DNA of 24,688 nucleotides from Clostridium sp. CAG:964 (lineage in GTDB: Bacteria > Bacillota > Clostridia > Oscillospirales > Acutalibacteraceae). The notes beneath the pieces are model-generated. The model made no database searches. It was not told where the DNA came from and saw only the letters and a program-made list of their open reading frames with translations. The stretch covers positions 1 through 24,688 of the forward strand of contig FR891300.1 of the NCBI GenBank assembly GCA_000435335.1, in the 5' to 3' direction. Of the stretch, positions 15,249 to 22,908 are shown in pieces (the stretch's first letter is position 1; each line of letters begins with the position of its first letter). Both the position numbers and the translations under genes were made by a program.

Positions 15249-15420
15249 GGAGGCTGTGTCCTTTTGAAAGTAAAAAGCATTATACAAAAGCATCACATAT
15301 TTGTACATTTTTCATCTTCCATTTTGTTGAAGGAGATATGGTTTACAGCACAATTTTAAATTATAAGTAATTTATAAGTGATTTTTACGAAATTTCTTTC
15401 AAATTAGATTCATATAGTAA

Positions 15421-15448
15421 TTGACAAAACTTTAGTAACTGTTATACT
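15421..15448 (+). promoter_or_regulatory. Promoter of the potABCD operon
   Basis: TTGACA (15421-15426) and TATACT (15443-15448) are 16 bp apart, placing the start near 15455. This argues against ATG 15464 as the potA start because only about 9 bases would precede it. The space 15249-15420 shows no further recognisable site. Confidence 0.75.
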
Positions 15449-15499
15449 TTATATTGAAAATTTATGTGTTTATTTACACAACAAATGGGGGTGCATAAA

Positions 15500-16912
15500 T
15501 TGAATGAAAAGACTATTATTTCCTTGAAGGATGTTGAAGTTTCCTTTGACGGTGAAATAATACTGGATAAGATTAATTTAGATATTAAAGACAGAGAGTT
15601 TATAACCCTGTTAGGGCCAAGCGGCTGCGGCAAAACCACCACGCTAAGAATTATAGGCGGATTTTTGGAGCCTGACAGCGGCGACCTTTTCTTTGACGGA
15701 AAACGCATTAATGATGTTCCGCCTAACAAAAGAAATGTAAATACGGTTTTTCAAAAGTACGCTTTGTTTCCGCATTTGAATGTTTATGATAACATTGCCT
15801 TCGGACTAAAGCTAAAAAGAAAATCAAAAGAAGAAATAGATGCAGCAGTTAAAAAAATGCTTGCGGTGGTTGACCTAAAGGGCTACGAAAAAAGGCCTGT
15901 TTCAAAGCTTTCGGGCGGTCAGCAGCAAAGAGTTGCCATAGCCAGAGCCTTGGTATGCGACCCTAAGGTGCTGTTGTTGGACGAGCCGCTGGGAGCGTTA
16001 GATTTAAAGCTGCGTAAGGATATGCAGATAGAGCTTAAGCAGCTACAGCATCAGCTAAAAACCACCTTTGTATTTGTTACACACGACCAAGAGGAAGCCC
16101 TTACAATGTCTGACCGGGTTGTTGTAATGAACAACGGCAAAATAGAGCAGATAGGCTCCCCTACAGACATTTACAACGAGCCTGCCAACGCCTTTGTAGC
16201 CGACTTTATAGGCGAGGCAAATATCCTGAACGGCATTATGAAGGAGGATTACTGCGTTATTATTCAAAATACGGAAATTGACTGTATTGACAAGGGCTTT
16301 AAGCCGTATCAGCCGGTAGATGTCGTTATCCGTCCGGAGGATATAGAGGTCTGTAAGCCAAACGACGGGCAGCTTAACGGAACCGTTACGGATGTAGTAT
16401 TCAAGGGTGTTCATTACGAAATGGAGGTAGACTGTAACGGCTGCCTGTGGATTATACAGAGTACAAAGTGCGTGCCTGTAGGCACTAAAATAGGTATGAA
16501 GGTCACGCCTGACAACATACATATTATGAATAAGCTGTTCCCAACCGAAAATAATATTTTCAAAGCTACGGTTATAAGCAGCAGCAAGGAAGAAAACTCA
16601 ATGGAAATTGAAATTGAGGGCAGCACCGTTACAGTAGCAGACAACTGCTACCCTGAGGGCAGCACTCTGGAAATTTCTCTTCCTCCGTCCGGTATATATA
16701 TTGCAGGCGACGGCAACGGTGCTTTGGATGCCTACATTGTTTCTGTAATTTATAAGGGCGAGTATAATGAAATTATTATAGAAACCGACAGCCGTAAGTG
16801 GCTGATGACAAGCATGCAGGACGAGCAGGTGGCAACCTATGCCCCTATATGCTTTGACTTTAAAAACGCTCACTTTACCCTGTGCAGCAACGCAGGAGGT
16901 GACGAGCAATGA
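15500..16912 (+). CDS. potA: Spermidine/putrescine ABC transporter ATPase PotA
   Basis: PotA powers polyamine import through PotB-PotC. From TTG 15500 the protein has 470 residues: Walker A GPSGCGKT (39-46), Q-loop near VFQKYALFP, signature LSGGQQQR (from 137), Walker B VLLLDEP (157-163) and H-loop VTHD (His195). A TOBE domain (about 293-343, GTVTDVVFKGVHYEM) is followed by a second similar unit (about 412-458, AYIVSVIYKGEYNEIII). PotA proteins are usually about 350-380 residues, so the tail is unusually long. TTG is chosen because GGGGGTG lies just upstream and the promoter sits too close to ATG 15464; ATG 15485 is also possible. The stop overlaps potB as ATGA. Confidence 0.92.
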   Translation: MNEKTIISLKDVEVSFDGEIILDKINLDIKDREFITLLGPSGCGKTTTLRIIGGFLEPDSGDLFFDGKRINDVPPNKRNVNTVFQKYALFPHLNVYDNIAFGLKLKRKSKEEIDAAVKKMLAVVDLKGYEKRPVSKLSGGQQQRVAIARALVCDPKVLLLDEPLGALDLKLRKDMQIELKQLQHQLKTTFVFVTHDQEEALTMSDRVVVMNNGKIEQIGSPTDIYNEPANAFVADFIGEANILNGIMKEDYCVIIQNTEIDCIDKGFKPYQPVDVVIRPEDIEVCKPNDGQLNGTVTDVVFKGVHYEMEVDCNGCLWIIQSTKCVPVGTKIGMKVTPDNIHIMNKLFPTENNIFKATVISSSKEENSMEIEIEGSTVTVADNCYPEGSTLEISLPPSGIYIAGDGNGALDAYIVSVIYKGEYNEIIIETDSRKWLMTSMQDEQVATYAPICFDFKNAHFTLCSNAGGDEQ

Positions 16913-17703
16913 AGTCAAAGGCTCCCTCCATACCCTACTTAATATGGATGCTTGTTTTTACAATCATTCCTCTTGCAATGGTTGTTTACTATGCATTCAC
17001 TGACAAAAGCGGCAATTTTACATTGCAGTCCTTTGCAGACAGCCTGTTTTATACCGATGTTTTTGTTCGCTCACTTTGGATAGCCCTGCTTTCAACGGCA
17101 ATTTGTCTGCTTATTGCCTACCCACTAAGCTATATAATGTCACGGGCAAGGGCAAGCACCCGAAATGTTATTACGATGCTTATTATGCTGCCTATGTGGA
17201 TGAACTTTATTTTAAGAATATATGCATGGGTTTTACTGCTGCAAAACGACGGCTTGGTAGATTTGGCTGTGCATTTGCTGGGGCTGGATGTACCTTTGCT
17301 TGGCAACGCCGGAGCGGTTGTGCTTGGTATGGTGTATAACTTTTTGCCGTTTATGGTTTTGCCTATACATTCGGTTATGCTTAAAATAGACAATCGGCTT
17401 GTAGAGGCGGCTCAAGACCTTGGTGCCGGCAAGGCAAAGGTATTCAGCAAGGTTATTTTCCCACTTAGTATACCGGGAATTATCAGCGGCATTACAATGG
17501 TTTTTGTTCCTACAGCCAGTACCTTTTTGGTAGCCCAGTATTTAGGCGGCACAGGTGACAAAATGATTGGTGATGTTATAGAAAACATCTTCCAAAGGGA
17601 CAAAAATGTAGGCTCTGCCATTTCCCTTGCTCTTATGATAATTATTCTTATATTTATAATTATAATGAATAAGTTTGGTGACGAGGAGGCGGCTGTTGCA
17701 TGA
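16909..17703 (+). CDS. potB: Spermidine/putrescine ABC transporter permease PotB
   Basis: This 264-residue inner-membrane permease has about six helices. The cytoplasmic EAA loop, EAAQDLGAGKAKVFSKVIFP, docks onto the ATPase. The N-terminal region with IPLAMVVYYAFTD and the segment LPMWMNFILRIYAW are typical of PotB/PotH. It forms the channel with PotC. ATG overlaps the potA stop (ATGA) and its own stop overlaps potC the same way, so the three membrane-complex genes are translationally coupled. It appears intact. Confidence 0.94.
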   Translation: MKSKAPSIPYLIWMLVFTIIPLAMVVYYAFTDKSGNFTLQSFADSLFYTDVFVRSLWIALLSTAICLLIAYPLSYIMSRARASTRNVITMLIMLPMWMNFILRIYAWVLLLQNDGLVDLAVHLLGLDVPLLGNAGAVVLGMVYNFLPFMVLPIHSVMLKIDNRLVEAAQDLGAGKAKVFSKVIFPLSIPGIISGITMVFVPTASTFLVAQYLGGTGDKMIGDVIENIFQRDKNVGSAISLALMIIILIFIIIMNKFGDEEAAVA

Positions 17704-18500
17704 AAAAGAAAAGAAAAATCGGCTCCAAAATATATGTGGCACTGGTTATGGTTTTTCTTTACCTGCCTATTGCCGTACTTATACTGTACTCCTTTAACGA
17801 CGGAAAAACCTCTGTATGGAAAGGCTTTACTCTAAAATGGTACTACGAGCTTTTTAACAACAGCGCTATTATGACCTCCCTGTACAATACATTAATTATT
17901 GCGGTGCTTGCGGCGTTGGTATCAACAGTGCTTGGCACGCTTGCCGCTATAGGCATTTACAATATGAAAAAGCCTGTAAGAAGCCTTGTAACCAATGTTT
18001 CAAACATACCTATAATTAACCCGGAAATTGTTACAGGCGTATCTTTTATGCTTTTGTTTGCTTTCGTGGGTACACTGTTTAACTTTGAAATGGGCTTTGC
18101 AACGGTACTTATAGCTCACATAAGCTTTTGTACGCCTTATGTAATACTTAATGTAATGCCAAAGCTAAGGCAGATGGATTACAGCATTTATGAAGCGGCA
18201 CTTGACCTTGGCTGCAACCCAAGGCAGGCATTCTTTAAAACCGTTATGCCTGAAATTATGCCGGGAGTTATATCCGGTATGCTTATGTCTTTTACTTATT
18301 CGCTGGACGACTTTGTAATAACCTACTTTACAAGAGGCCCTAAGTTTCAAACCCTGCCGATAGAAATATATACAATGCTTAGAAGGAGAATTTCTCCTAC
18401 TATAAACGCTCTTTCAACTTTGCTTTTTATAATAACAATAGCTATACTAATAATAGTAAATGTATGGGAACGCAGAGCTGAAAAGGAGCATACATCTTAA
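17700..18500 (+). CDS. potC: Spermidine/putrescine ABC transporter permease PotC
   Basis: This 266-residue second permease has about six membrane helices, an N-terminal YLPIAVLILYSFNDGK segment and the EAA loop EAALDLGCNPRQAFFKTVMP. The YSLDDFVITYFT motif near the C terminus is highly typical of PotC/PotI. It pairs with PotB in the importer. ATG 17700 overlaps the potB stop by 4 bases. potD follows after 20 bp with its own strong ribosome site, allowing the binding protein to be made in excess. Confidence 0.95.
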   Translation: MKKKRKIGSKIYVALVMVFLYLPIAVLILYSFNDGKTSVWKGFTLKWYYELFNNSAIMTSLYNTLIIAVLAALVSTVLGTLAAIGIYNMKKPVRSLVTNVSNIPIINPEIVTGVSFMLLFAFVGTLFNFEMGFATVLIAHISFCTPYVILNVMPKLRQMDYSIYEAALDLGCNPRQAFFKTVMPEIMPGVISGMLMSFTYSLDDFVITYFTRGPKFQTLPIEIYTMLRRRISPTINALSTLLFIITIAILIIVNVWERRAEKEHTS

Positions 18501-18520
18501 TATTAAAAGGAGATTTTATT

Positions 18521-19588
18521 ATGAAAAAATTATTATGTGCGGCATTATGCGGTGCCATTATTGCGTCAACAACCGTTGTTTTTGCCGGCTGCGGCTCTTC
18601 AACACCAAAGGAAGAAATTAATGTGTTTAACTGGGGCGAATATATTTCAACCGGTGAAGACGGCTCATTGGACACTATTGGCGAATTTGAGAAACGCTAT
18701 AATATCAAAGTAAACTACACCAACTATGAGTCAAACGAGGAAATGTATAACCTGCTTAAAGAAAGCAACTCAAGCTACGATGTTATTATTCCGTCAGACT
18801 ATATGATAAGCAAGCTTATAGAAGAAAATATGCTTGAAAAAATTGACTTTGACAATGTACCTAACTCAAAAAACATTATGAAGAGATACCAGACAACAGA
18901 CTTTGACCCAAAGGGTGAATACTCTGTGCCTTACTCTTGGGGTGTTGTAGCACTTTGCTACAACAAAACTATGGTAAAAGAAAAGCCTACAGGCTTTAAG
19001 TCTTTGTGGGACAAGAACTACAGCGGAAACATTCTAATGTTCAACAACTCCAGAGACGCTATGGCTATTGCTATGAAGCTAAAGGGCATTACACCAACCG
19101 CAGTAACTAAAAAGGATATAGACACTGCCGCAAAGTATTTGTCAGAGCAGAAGCCACTGCTTAAAAAATATGTAATGGATCAGGTGTTTACTGAAATGGA
19201 GGGCGATCAAGCGGCTCTTGCGCCTTACTATGCCGGTGACATAGCGGTTATGATGACTAACAACGATAACCTTGACTATGTACTGCCGGAGGAGGGCTCC
19301 AACCTGTTTATAGATTCCATGTGTATTCCAAAAACCACAAAGCACAAGGAGCTGGCCGAGAAGTTTATTAACTATATGCTTGAGGCAGAGGTAGCTAAGG
19401 CAAACGCAGAATACCTGGGCTATTCCACACCAAACCAGGCGGCGTATGACCTGCTTGACGATGACATTAAAAACAACAAGCTTATTTACCCGTCTGACGA
19501 TTATTTAAACAAGTGCTACACCTTTTCAAATCTGCCGCAGGATGTTTATGACTATATGCAAAATGAATTTTTAAAGGTTCAGTCATAA
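18521..19588 (+). CDS. potD: Spermidine/putrescine-binding lipoprotein PotD
   Basis: This 355-residue extracellular solute-binding lipoprotein delivers polyamine to PotBC. The signal peptide ends in VFAGC, placing the lipidated Cys at 24; Phe at -3 is slightly unusual. The mature part begins INVFNWGEYIS, the PotD hallmark, and includes YDVIIPSDYMISKL, VPYSWGVVALCYNK and a C-terminal YPSDDYLNKCYTF. The ligand pocket acidic and aromatic residues are plausible but polyamine specificity is inferred from family and operon. AAAAGGAG lies before ATG 18521. It is the last gene before a strong terminator. Confidence 0.94.
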   Translation: MKKLLCAALCGAIIASTTVVFAGCGSSTPKEEINVFNWGEYISTGEDGSLDTIGEFEKRYNIKVNYTNYESNEEMYNLLKESNSSYDVIIPSDYMISKLIEENMLEKIDFDNVPNSKNIMKRYQTTDFDPKGEYSVPYSWGVVALCYNKTMVKEKPTGFKSLWDKNYSGNILMFNNSRDAMAIAMKLKGITPTAVTKKDIDTAAKYLSEQKPLLKKYVMDQVFTEMEGDQAALAPYYAGDIAVMMTNNDNLDYVLPEEGSNLFIDSMCIPKTTKHKELAEKFINYMLEAEVAKANAEYLGYSTPNQAAYDLLDDDIKNNKLIYPSDDYLNKCYTFSNLPQDVYDYMQNEFLKVQS

Positions 19589-19604
19589 TTAAAAATTAAT
19601 ATTC

Positions 19605-19637
19605 GGCTAAGCCCTGATACGCATTTACAGCTTAGCC
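19605..19637 (+). repeat. 8-bp hairpin after potD
   Basis: GGCTAAGC (19605-19612) pairs with GCTTAGCC (19630-19637) around a 17-nt loop. It lies between potD and its terminator and may stabilise the 3' end. It has no T run of its own. Confidence 0.45.
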
Positions 19638-19648
19638 CCAACTATGTG

Positions 19649-19691
19649 AAATCCCACCGTAATTGCTTCTGAAAATTACGGTGGGATTTTT
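19649..19691 (+). terminator. Terminator of potABCD
   Basis: AAATCCCACCGTAATT (19649-19664) and AATTACGGTGGGATTT (19674-19689) make a perfect 16-bp stem. The last Ts belong to a run of five ending at 19691. This is a strong intrinsic terminator that can act in both directions. Confidence 0.92.
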
Positions 19692-20064
19692 GCCGTTAGC
19701 AACAGTATTTCTCCGTCTGTAAACAGGCATATACCTTTTGTAAAAGGTCAGAGAGGCAGTCTGCTTTTGTCAAATTATTTGACAAAGCAATATATCACGA
19801 TTAACGACTGTTCAGACTGTAAGCGGCATAATTATTGTATATATTCCCTTAAATTATTTTTTGCAAATGGCACAACCTATATTTAGCAAGGCTGATATTG
19901 CGGAAAATTTTTCGCAATCATTTAAAGCAGTCAGCACTGTGTTGCTGACCTTATGTAAAAGGAAAGCAGCAAAGACTAAGCGGATTTATTAGTTTTTTTA
20001 GACTGATTTTTGGGGTTTTGTTGATAATACACTGAAAATTTTACAATTTTTTCATTTTTATTAA
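19692..20064. other. Palindrome-rich intergenic region before ahpC
   Basis: No gene is seen in 373 bp. Four compact inverted repeats occur: ACCTTTT-GT-AAAAGGT (19733-19748), a 12-bp stem with one bulged base and almost no loop (19763-19787), a 22-bp near-perfect palindrome from ATTGCG to CGCAAT (19897-19918), and GTCAGCA/TGCTGAC with a 6-nt loop (19930-19949). No matching promoter or T run was found, so they are not obviously terminators. Confidence 0.55.
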
Positions 20065-20093
20065 TTGACATAACCGAAGGTGTATAGTATAAT
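20065..20093 (+). promoter_or_regulatory. Sigma-A promoter of ahpC
   Basis: TTGACA (20065-20070) and TATAAT (20088-20093) are perfect and 17 bp apart. The leader of about 85 nt contains a small hairpin (ACAGCC 20132-20137 with GGCTGT 20153-20158) just before the ribosome site. Confidence 0.88.
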
Positions 20094-20104
20094 GCAATCG
20101 GTTA
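20071..20104 (+). promoter_or_regulatory. Inverted repeat flanking the ahpC -10 box
   Basis: TAACCGA (20071-20077) and TCGGTTA (20098-20104) are perfect 7-bp inverted repeats on either side of the -10, 20 bp apart. This is a plausible operator for a dimeric repressor. It does not match the PerR box TTATAATnATTATAA. The regulator is unknown. Confidence 0.4.
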
Positions 20105-20183
20105 GTTTAGATTAACTCTATAATCCGTTATACAGCCGCACCTAAAGGCGTTGGCTGTTTGCAAAATTAAGGAGGTATTTTTT

Positions 20184-20747
20184 ATGTCAATGATTAACAA
20201 AGAGGTAAGCGATTTTACTGTACAGGCTTACCAAAACAACGAATTTAAAACAGTAAGCAAAAAGGATATTTTAGGCAAGTGGAGTATTTTCTTCTTCTAC
20301 CCTGCGGATTTTACATTTATTTGCCCTACAGAGCTTGAAGATTTGCAGAACGAATACAGCGAATTTCAAAAAGCCAACTGCGAGATATACGCCGTTTCTA
20401 CAGACAGCCACTTTGTACACAAGGCTTGGCACGACTCTTCAAAACGCATAGGAAAAATAACCTACCCTATGCTTGCAGACCCTACGCACGCACTTTCCCG
20501 TGATTTTCAAGTTCTTATAGAGGCTGACGGAATGGCAGAAAGAGGCAGCTTTATAGTAAACCCACAGGGCAAAATAGTGGTTTATGAGGTAAACGCCGGC
20601 AATGTAGGCAGAAACGCCAAGGAGCTTTTAAGGCGCTTACAGGCAAGCCAATTTGTAGCAGAGCATGGCGACGAGGTTTGCCCTGCCAAGTGGCAGCCGG
20701 GTGAAGAAACCCTAAAGCCGAGCCTTGACCTTGTAGGTATGCTGTAA
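20184..20747 (+). CDS. ahpC: Alkyl hydroperoxide reductase / 2-Cys peroxiredoxin AhpC
   Basis: AhpC reduces hydrogen peroxide and organic peroxides and is itself re-reduced by a flavoprotein disulfide reductase. The 187 residues match the usual AhpC length. The peroxidatic Cys47 lies in FTFICPTELEDL and the resolving Cys166 in EVCPAKWQPG, with YAVSTDSHFVHKAWHD and a conserved C-terminal DLVGML in place. The ORF is open further upstream, but ATG 20184 is chosen for AAGGAGGT 7 bases before it. It is followed by the reductase gene with a one-base TAATG overlap, so enzyme and recycling partner are coupled. Confidence 0.96.
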   Translation: MSMINKEVSDFTVQAYQNNEFKTVSKKDILGKWSIFFFYPADFTFICPTELEDLQNEYSEFQKANCEIYAVSTDSHFVHKAWHDSSKRIGKITYPMLADPTHALSRDFQVLIEADGMAERGSFIVNPQGKIVVYEVNAGNVGRNAKELLRRLQASQFVAEHGDEVCPAKWQPGEETLKPSLDLVGML

Positions 20748-22378
20748 TGAATATAGACAGAGAAAAGCTTTACGATGTAATTGTAGTCGGCGGCGGGCCC
20801 GCCGGTTTAACCGCAGCACTTTACTTGGCAAGAGCCTGCTACCGTGTGCTTGTAGTGGAAAAGGAGCATTTTGGAGGTCAGATAACAATTACATCGGAAG
20901 TAGTTAATTACCCGGGAGTAAAGCACACCGACGGCAAAGCCCTTACGGAAAATATGCGTGCACAGGCAGAAAGCTTCGGTGCCGAGTTTTTGCTTGCAGA
21001 GGTAACACAGCTAAGCTTAGAGGGTGACCTTAAAACAGTGACAACATCTGCAGGCAGCTACACCTGCTTCGGAGTGCTTATAGCCACCGGAGCACACCCA
21101 CGAGCAGTAGGCTTTAAGGGTGAGGACATTTGGAAGGGCCACGGCGTAGCCTACTGTGCAACCTGTGACGGTGAATTTTTTACCGGCAAAGAGCTTTTTG
21201 TTGTAGGCGGCGGTTTTGCGGCGGCAGAAGAAAGCGTATTTTTAACTAAGTATGCACGCCACATAAACATTCTTGTGCGGGCAGATGACTTTACCTGTGC
21301 AAAAGCAACTGCCGATTTGGCAAAAAATCATCCTAAAATTACAGTCTTAACCAACACGGTTATTGATTCTGTTGACGGCGACAACGCCATAACCACCGTA
21401 GAATACCACAACACAAAAACAGGCGAAAAAACAAAGTGTATTGCAAACAACGGCGACAACTTTGGCGTATTTGTTTTTGCCGGCTATGCTCCGGCAACAG
21501 AGCTTGTGGACAAAAAGCTTGAATGCAACCGGCAGGGCTATATAATAACGGACAGCAACCAAAAGACAAGCCTTGAGGGCGTATACGCCGCCGGCGATGT
21601 ATGCGTAAAAAGCTTAAGGCAAGTTGTTACTGCCGTAGGCGACGGTGCAACAGCGGCTACAGAGCTTGAAAAATATGCTCGGTTAATGTCGGAAAAAACA
21701 GGTCTAAAGCCACCCTACACATCACCGTCCAAAGCACCTGCATCTTCAAGACCTACAGACAGCACAGCCTCAGCCAAGGCAGACGGCGGGCTTTTCTCCG
21801 CCGATATTTCAGCTCAGCTTGACAGCGTCTTTGCAAAAATGGAAAACCCTGTAATATTAAAGCTGTACCTTAATGACAGCCCTGTATCAGCACAACTGCA
21901 GGAGTATATGGACGCCATAGCTAAACGGACAAATAAAATTTCAGTAATTAAGGAAACCAGCTCCGAAAGCACACCATATGTAAGCATATTAAGGCAAAAC
22001 GGCAGCGACACAGGCATAGCCTTTCACGGTGTACCCGGCGGCCACGAGTTTACATCGTTTGTCATAGGCATTTACAATGCCTCCGGCACAGGGCAACGGC
22101 TTGAAGAGCCTGTTTTGCAGAGAATAAAACAAATCTCCGAACAAAAGGATTTGAAAATTCTGGTTTCATTATCCTGCACTATGTGCCCTCAGCTGGTAAT
22201 GGCGGCACAAAAAATCGCCGCAGAAAATTCTTTAGTTACCGCACACGCCTATGACATAAGCTATTTCCCGCAATTAAAGGAAAAATACAACGTTATGAGC
22301 GTACCATGCCTTGTAGTAAATAATAGCAAGGCCTTCTTCGGCAAAAAGAATTTACAGCAGCTTTTGGATATAATCTAA
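20747..22378 (+). CDS. AhpF-like flavoprotein disulfide reductase with C-terminal thioredoxin-like domains
   Basis: This protein recycles AhpC with NAD(P)H electrons. Residues 1-310 are a thioredoxin-reductase-type FAD/NAD(P) module: FAD site GGGPAG (15-20), redox CATC (137-140), nucleotide site GGGFAAAEE (154-162) and FAD site YAAGDV (280-285). The usual NADPH-contact HRR is not intact (LVRADDF). A Pro/Ser/Ala linker (320-350) leads to two thioredoxin folds (about 355-543) with GHEFTSFV and CTMC (477-480). These match the N-terminal domain of classical AhpF, which has SLSCHNCP and GHEFTSLV. The domain order is thus reversed relative to E. coli AhpF. The protein begins within the ahpC stop (TAATG). 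Confidence 0.9.
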   Translation: MNIDREKLYDVIVVGGGPAGLTAALYLARACYRVLVVEKEHFGGQITITSEVVNYPGVKHTDGKALTENMRAQAESFGAEFLLAEVTQLSLEGDLKTVTTSAGSYTCFGVLIATGAHPRAVGFKGEDIWKGHGVAYCATCDGEFFTGKELFVVGGGFAAAEESVFLTKYARHINILVRADDFTCAKATADLAKNHPKITVLTNTVIDSVDGDNAITTVEYHNTKTGEKTKCIANNGDNFGVFVFAGYAPATELVDKKLECNRQGYIITDSNQKTSLEGVYAAGDVCVKSLRQVVTAVGDGATAATELEKYARLMSEKTGLKPPYTSPSKAPASSRPTDSTASAKADGGLFSADISAQLDSVFAKMENPVILKLYLNDSPVSAQLQEYMDAIAKRTNKISVIKETSSESTPYVSILRQNGSDTGIAFHGVPGGHEFTSFVIGIYNASGTGQRLEEPVLQRIKQISEQKDLKILVSLSCTMCPQLVMAAQKIAAENSLVTAHAYDISYFPQLKEKYNVMSVPCLVVNNSKAFFGKKNLQQLLDII

Positions 22379-22412
22379 CGCAAACAGACAAATCTAATTT
22401 AAAGCACTATTG

Positions 22413-22439
22413 CCGCCCTCTGAATTAAGCAGAGGGCGG
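22413..22439 (+). terminator. Probable terminator hairpin after the ahp operon
   Basis: CCGCCCTCTG (22413-22422) and CAGAGGGCGG (22430-22439) make a perfect GC-rich 10-bp stem 35 bases after the reductase gene. The T run is poor (TATCCTTA), so termination may be partial. It also faces the leftward small ORF region. Confidence 0.6.
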
Positions 22440-22478
22440 TATCCTTATGCCCGAATACAGTTAAAGGTTCTGTCGCCG

Positions 22479-22538
22479 CTATTTTATTCCATATAAGTCG
22501 TTTTTATATGACAGGCAATCTATTAAATTTTCTTTCAA
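22479..22538 (-). CDS. Possible 19-codon ORF with excellent ribosome site
   Basis: On the minus strand AAAGGAGGTGG precedes a TTG start by about 8 bases. The ORF reads LKENLIDCLSYKNDLYGIK, then TAG. It sits directly downstream of a terminator hairpin at 22564-22589, an arrangement seen in attenuated genes. It could be a small protein, or the surviving first codons of a gene whose rest was lost before the ahp terminator. No family is recognised. Confidence 0.3.
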   Translation of the reverse strand: MKENLIDCLSYKNDLYGIK

Positions 22539-22563
22539 AATTACCACCTCCTTTTTTGCAAAT

Positions 22564-22589
22564 AAAAAAGACAGCTCAATAGCTGTCTT
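22564..22589 (-). terminator. Intrinsic terminator of the candidate RNA
   Basis: On the minus strand AAGACAGCT pairs with AGCTGTCTT (plus 22568-22576 with 22581-22589, loop CAAT) and is followed by six T. It is a canonical terminator, positioned just before the ribosome site of the 19-codon ORF. Confidence 0.85.
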
Positions 22590-22765
22590 AAAGAACAAAA
22601 GCAAAGCCTTTTATTTGTTCAATTATAAATTTACTGCTTGTGTTCGCTTATTATTCTGTTCTGGTTTAATATGCTGAGCAAGCTGCTCTTTAAGCTTAAT
22701 ATTTTCTTGTCCACTTTATTGACTATGGCGCAGTCAAGATAATGTCTTTATCCGCTTATTGCCTC
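22564..22765 (-). ncRNA. Candidate structured RNA or attenuator leader
   Basis: A minus-strand consensus promoter (22772-22800) predicts a start near 22765, and a strong terminator ends at 22564, giving about 200 nt. Within it are hairpins TTGACT/AGTCAA with a 7-nt loop, GAGC/GCTC and a stem near 22591-22620. It matches none of tmRNA, RNase P, SRP RNA or a T-box that I can recognise, and I could not make the long closed helix of 6S RNA. A 31-codon open stretch ending in IISEHKQ overlaps it but lacks a ribosome site. Confidence 0.4.
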
Positions 22766-22771
22766 AACATA

Positions 22772-22800
22772 ATTATAATTTTAATCAAAATAACTTTCAA
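22772..22800 (-). promoter_or_regulatory. Promoter of the candidate structured RNA
   Basis: On the minus strand TTGAAA (22800-22795) and TATAAT (22777-22772) are 17 bp apart, close to the ideal sigma-A promoter. No gene of normal size lies downstream, only the structured stretch and the 19-codon ORF. Confidence 0.65.
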
Positions 22801-22823
22801 TAGTGTTTTTAGAAAAAGAAATT

Positions 22824-22847
22824 AGGTGTCGCAAATTGCTAACACCT
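22824..22847 (-). terminator. Weak terminator-like hairpin after the XRE gene
   Basis: AGGTGT (22824-22829) pairs with ACACCT (22842-22847), with an inner GCAA/TTGC pair. Read on the minus strand it is followed by AATTTCTTTTT, an imperfect T run, about 60 bases after the XRE stop codon. Confidence 0.45.
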
Positions 22848-22908
22848 CAAAATTCCTTTGCTTGCACTGAAATCATTAACTCCAACGGCTTGCTATTTTT
22901 CTCTATTC

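Noticed and set aside
15464..15499. Longer PotA start at ATG 15464
   Set aside because: It would begin about 9 bases after the predicted transcription start, with no ribosome site.
20071..20104. PerR or Fur box at the ahpC promoter
   Set aside because: The sequence does not match the known TTATAATnATTATAA or Fur patterns.
22564..22765. 6S RNA, tmRNA, RNase P, SRP RNA or T-box leader
   Set aside because: Diagnostic conserved segments or long closed helices of these RNAs are not visible.
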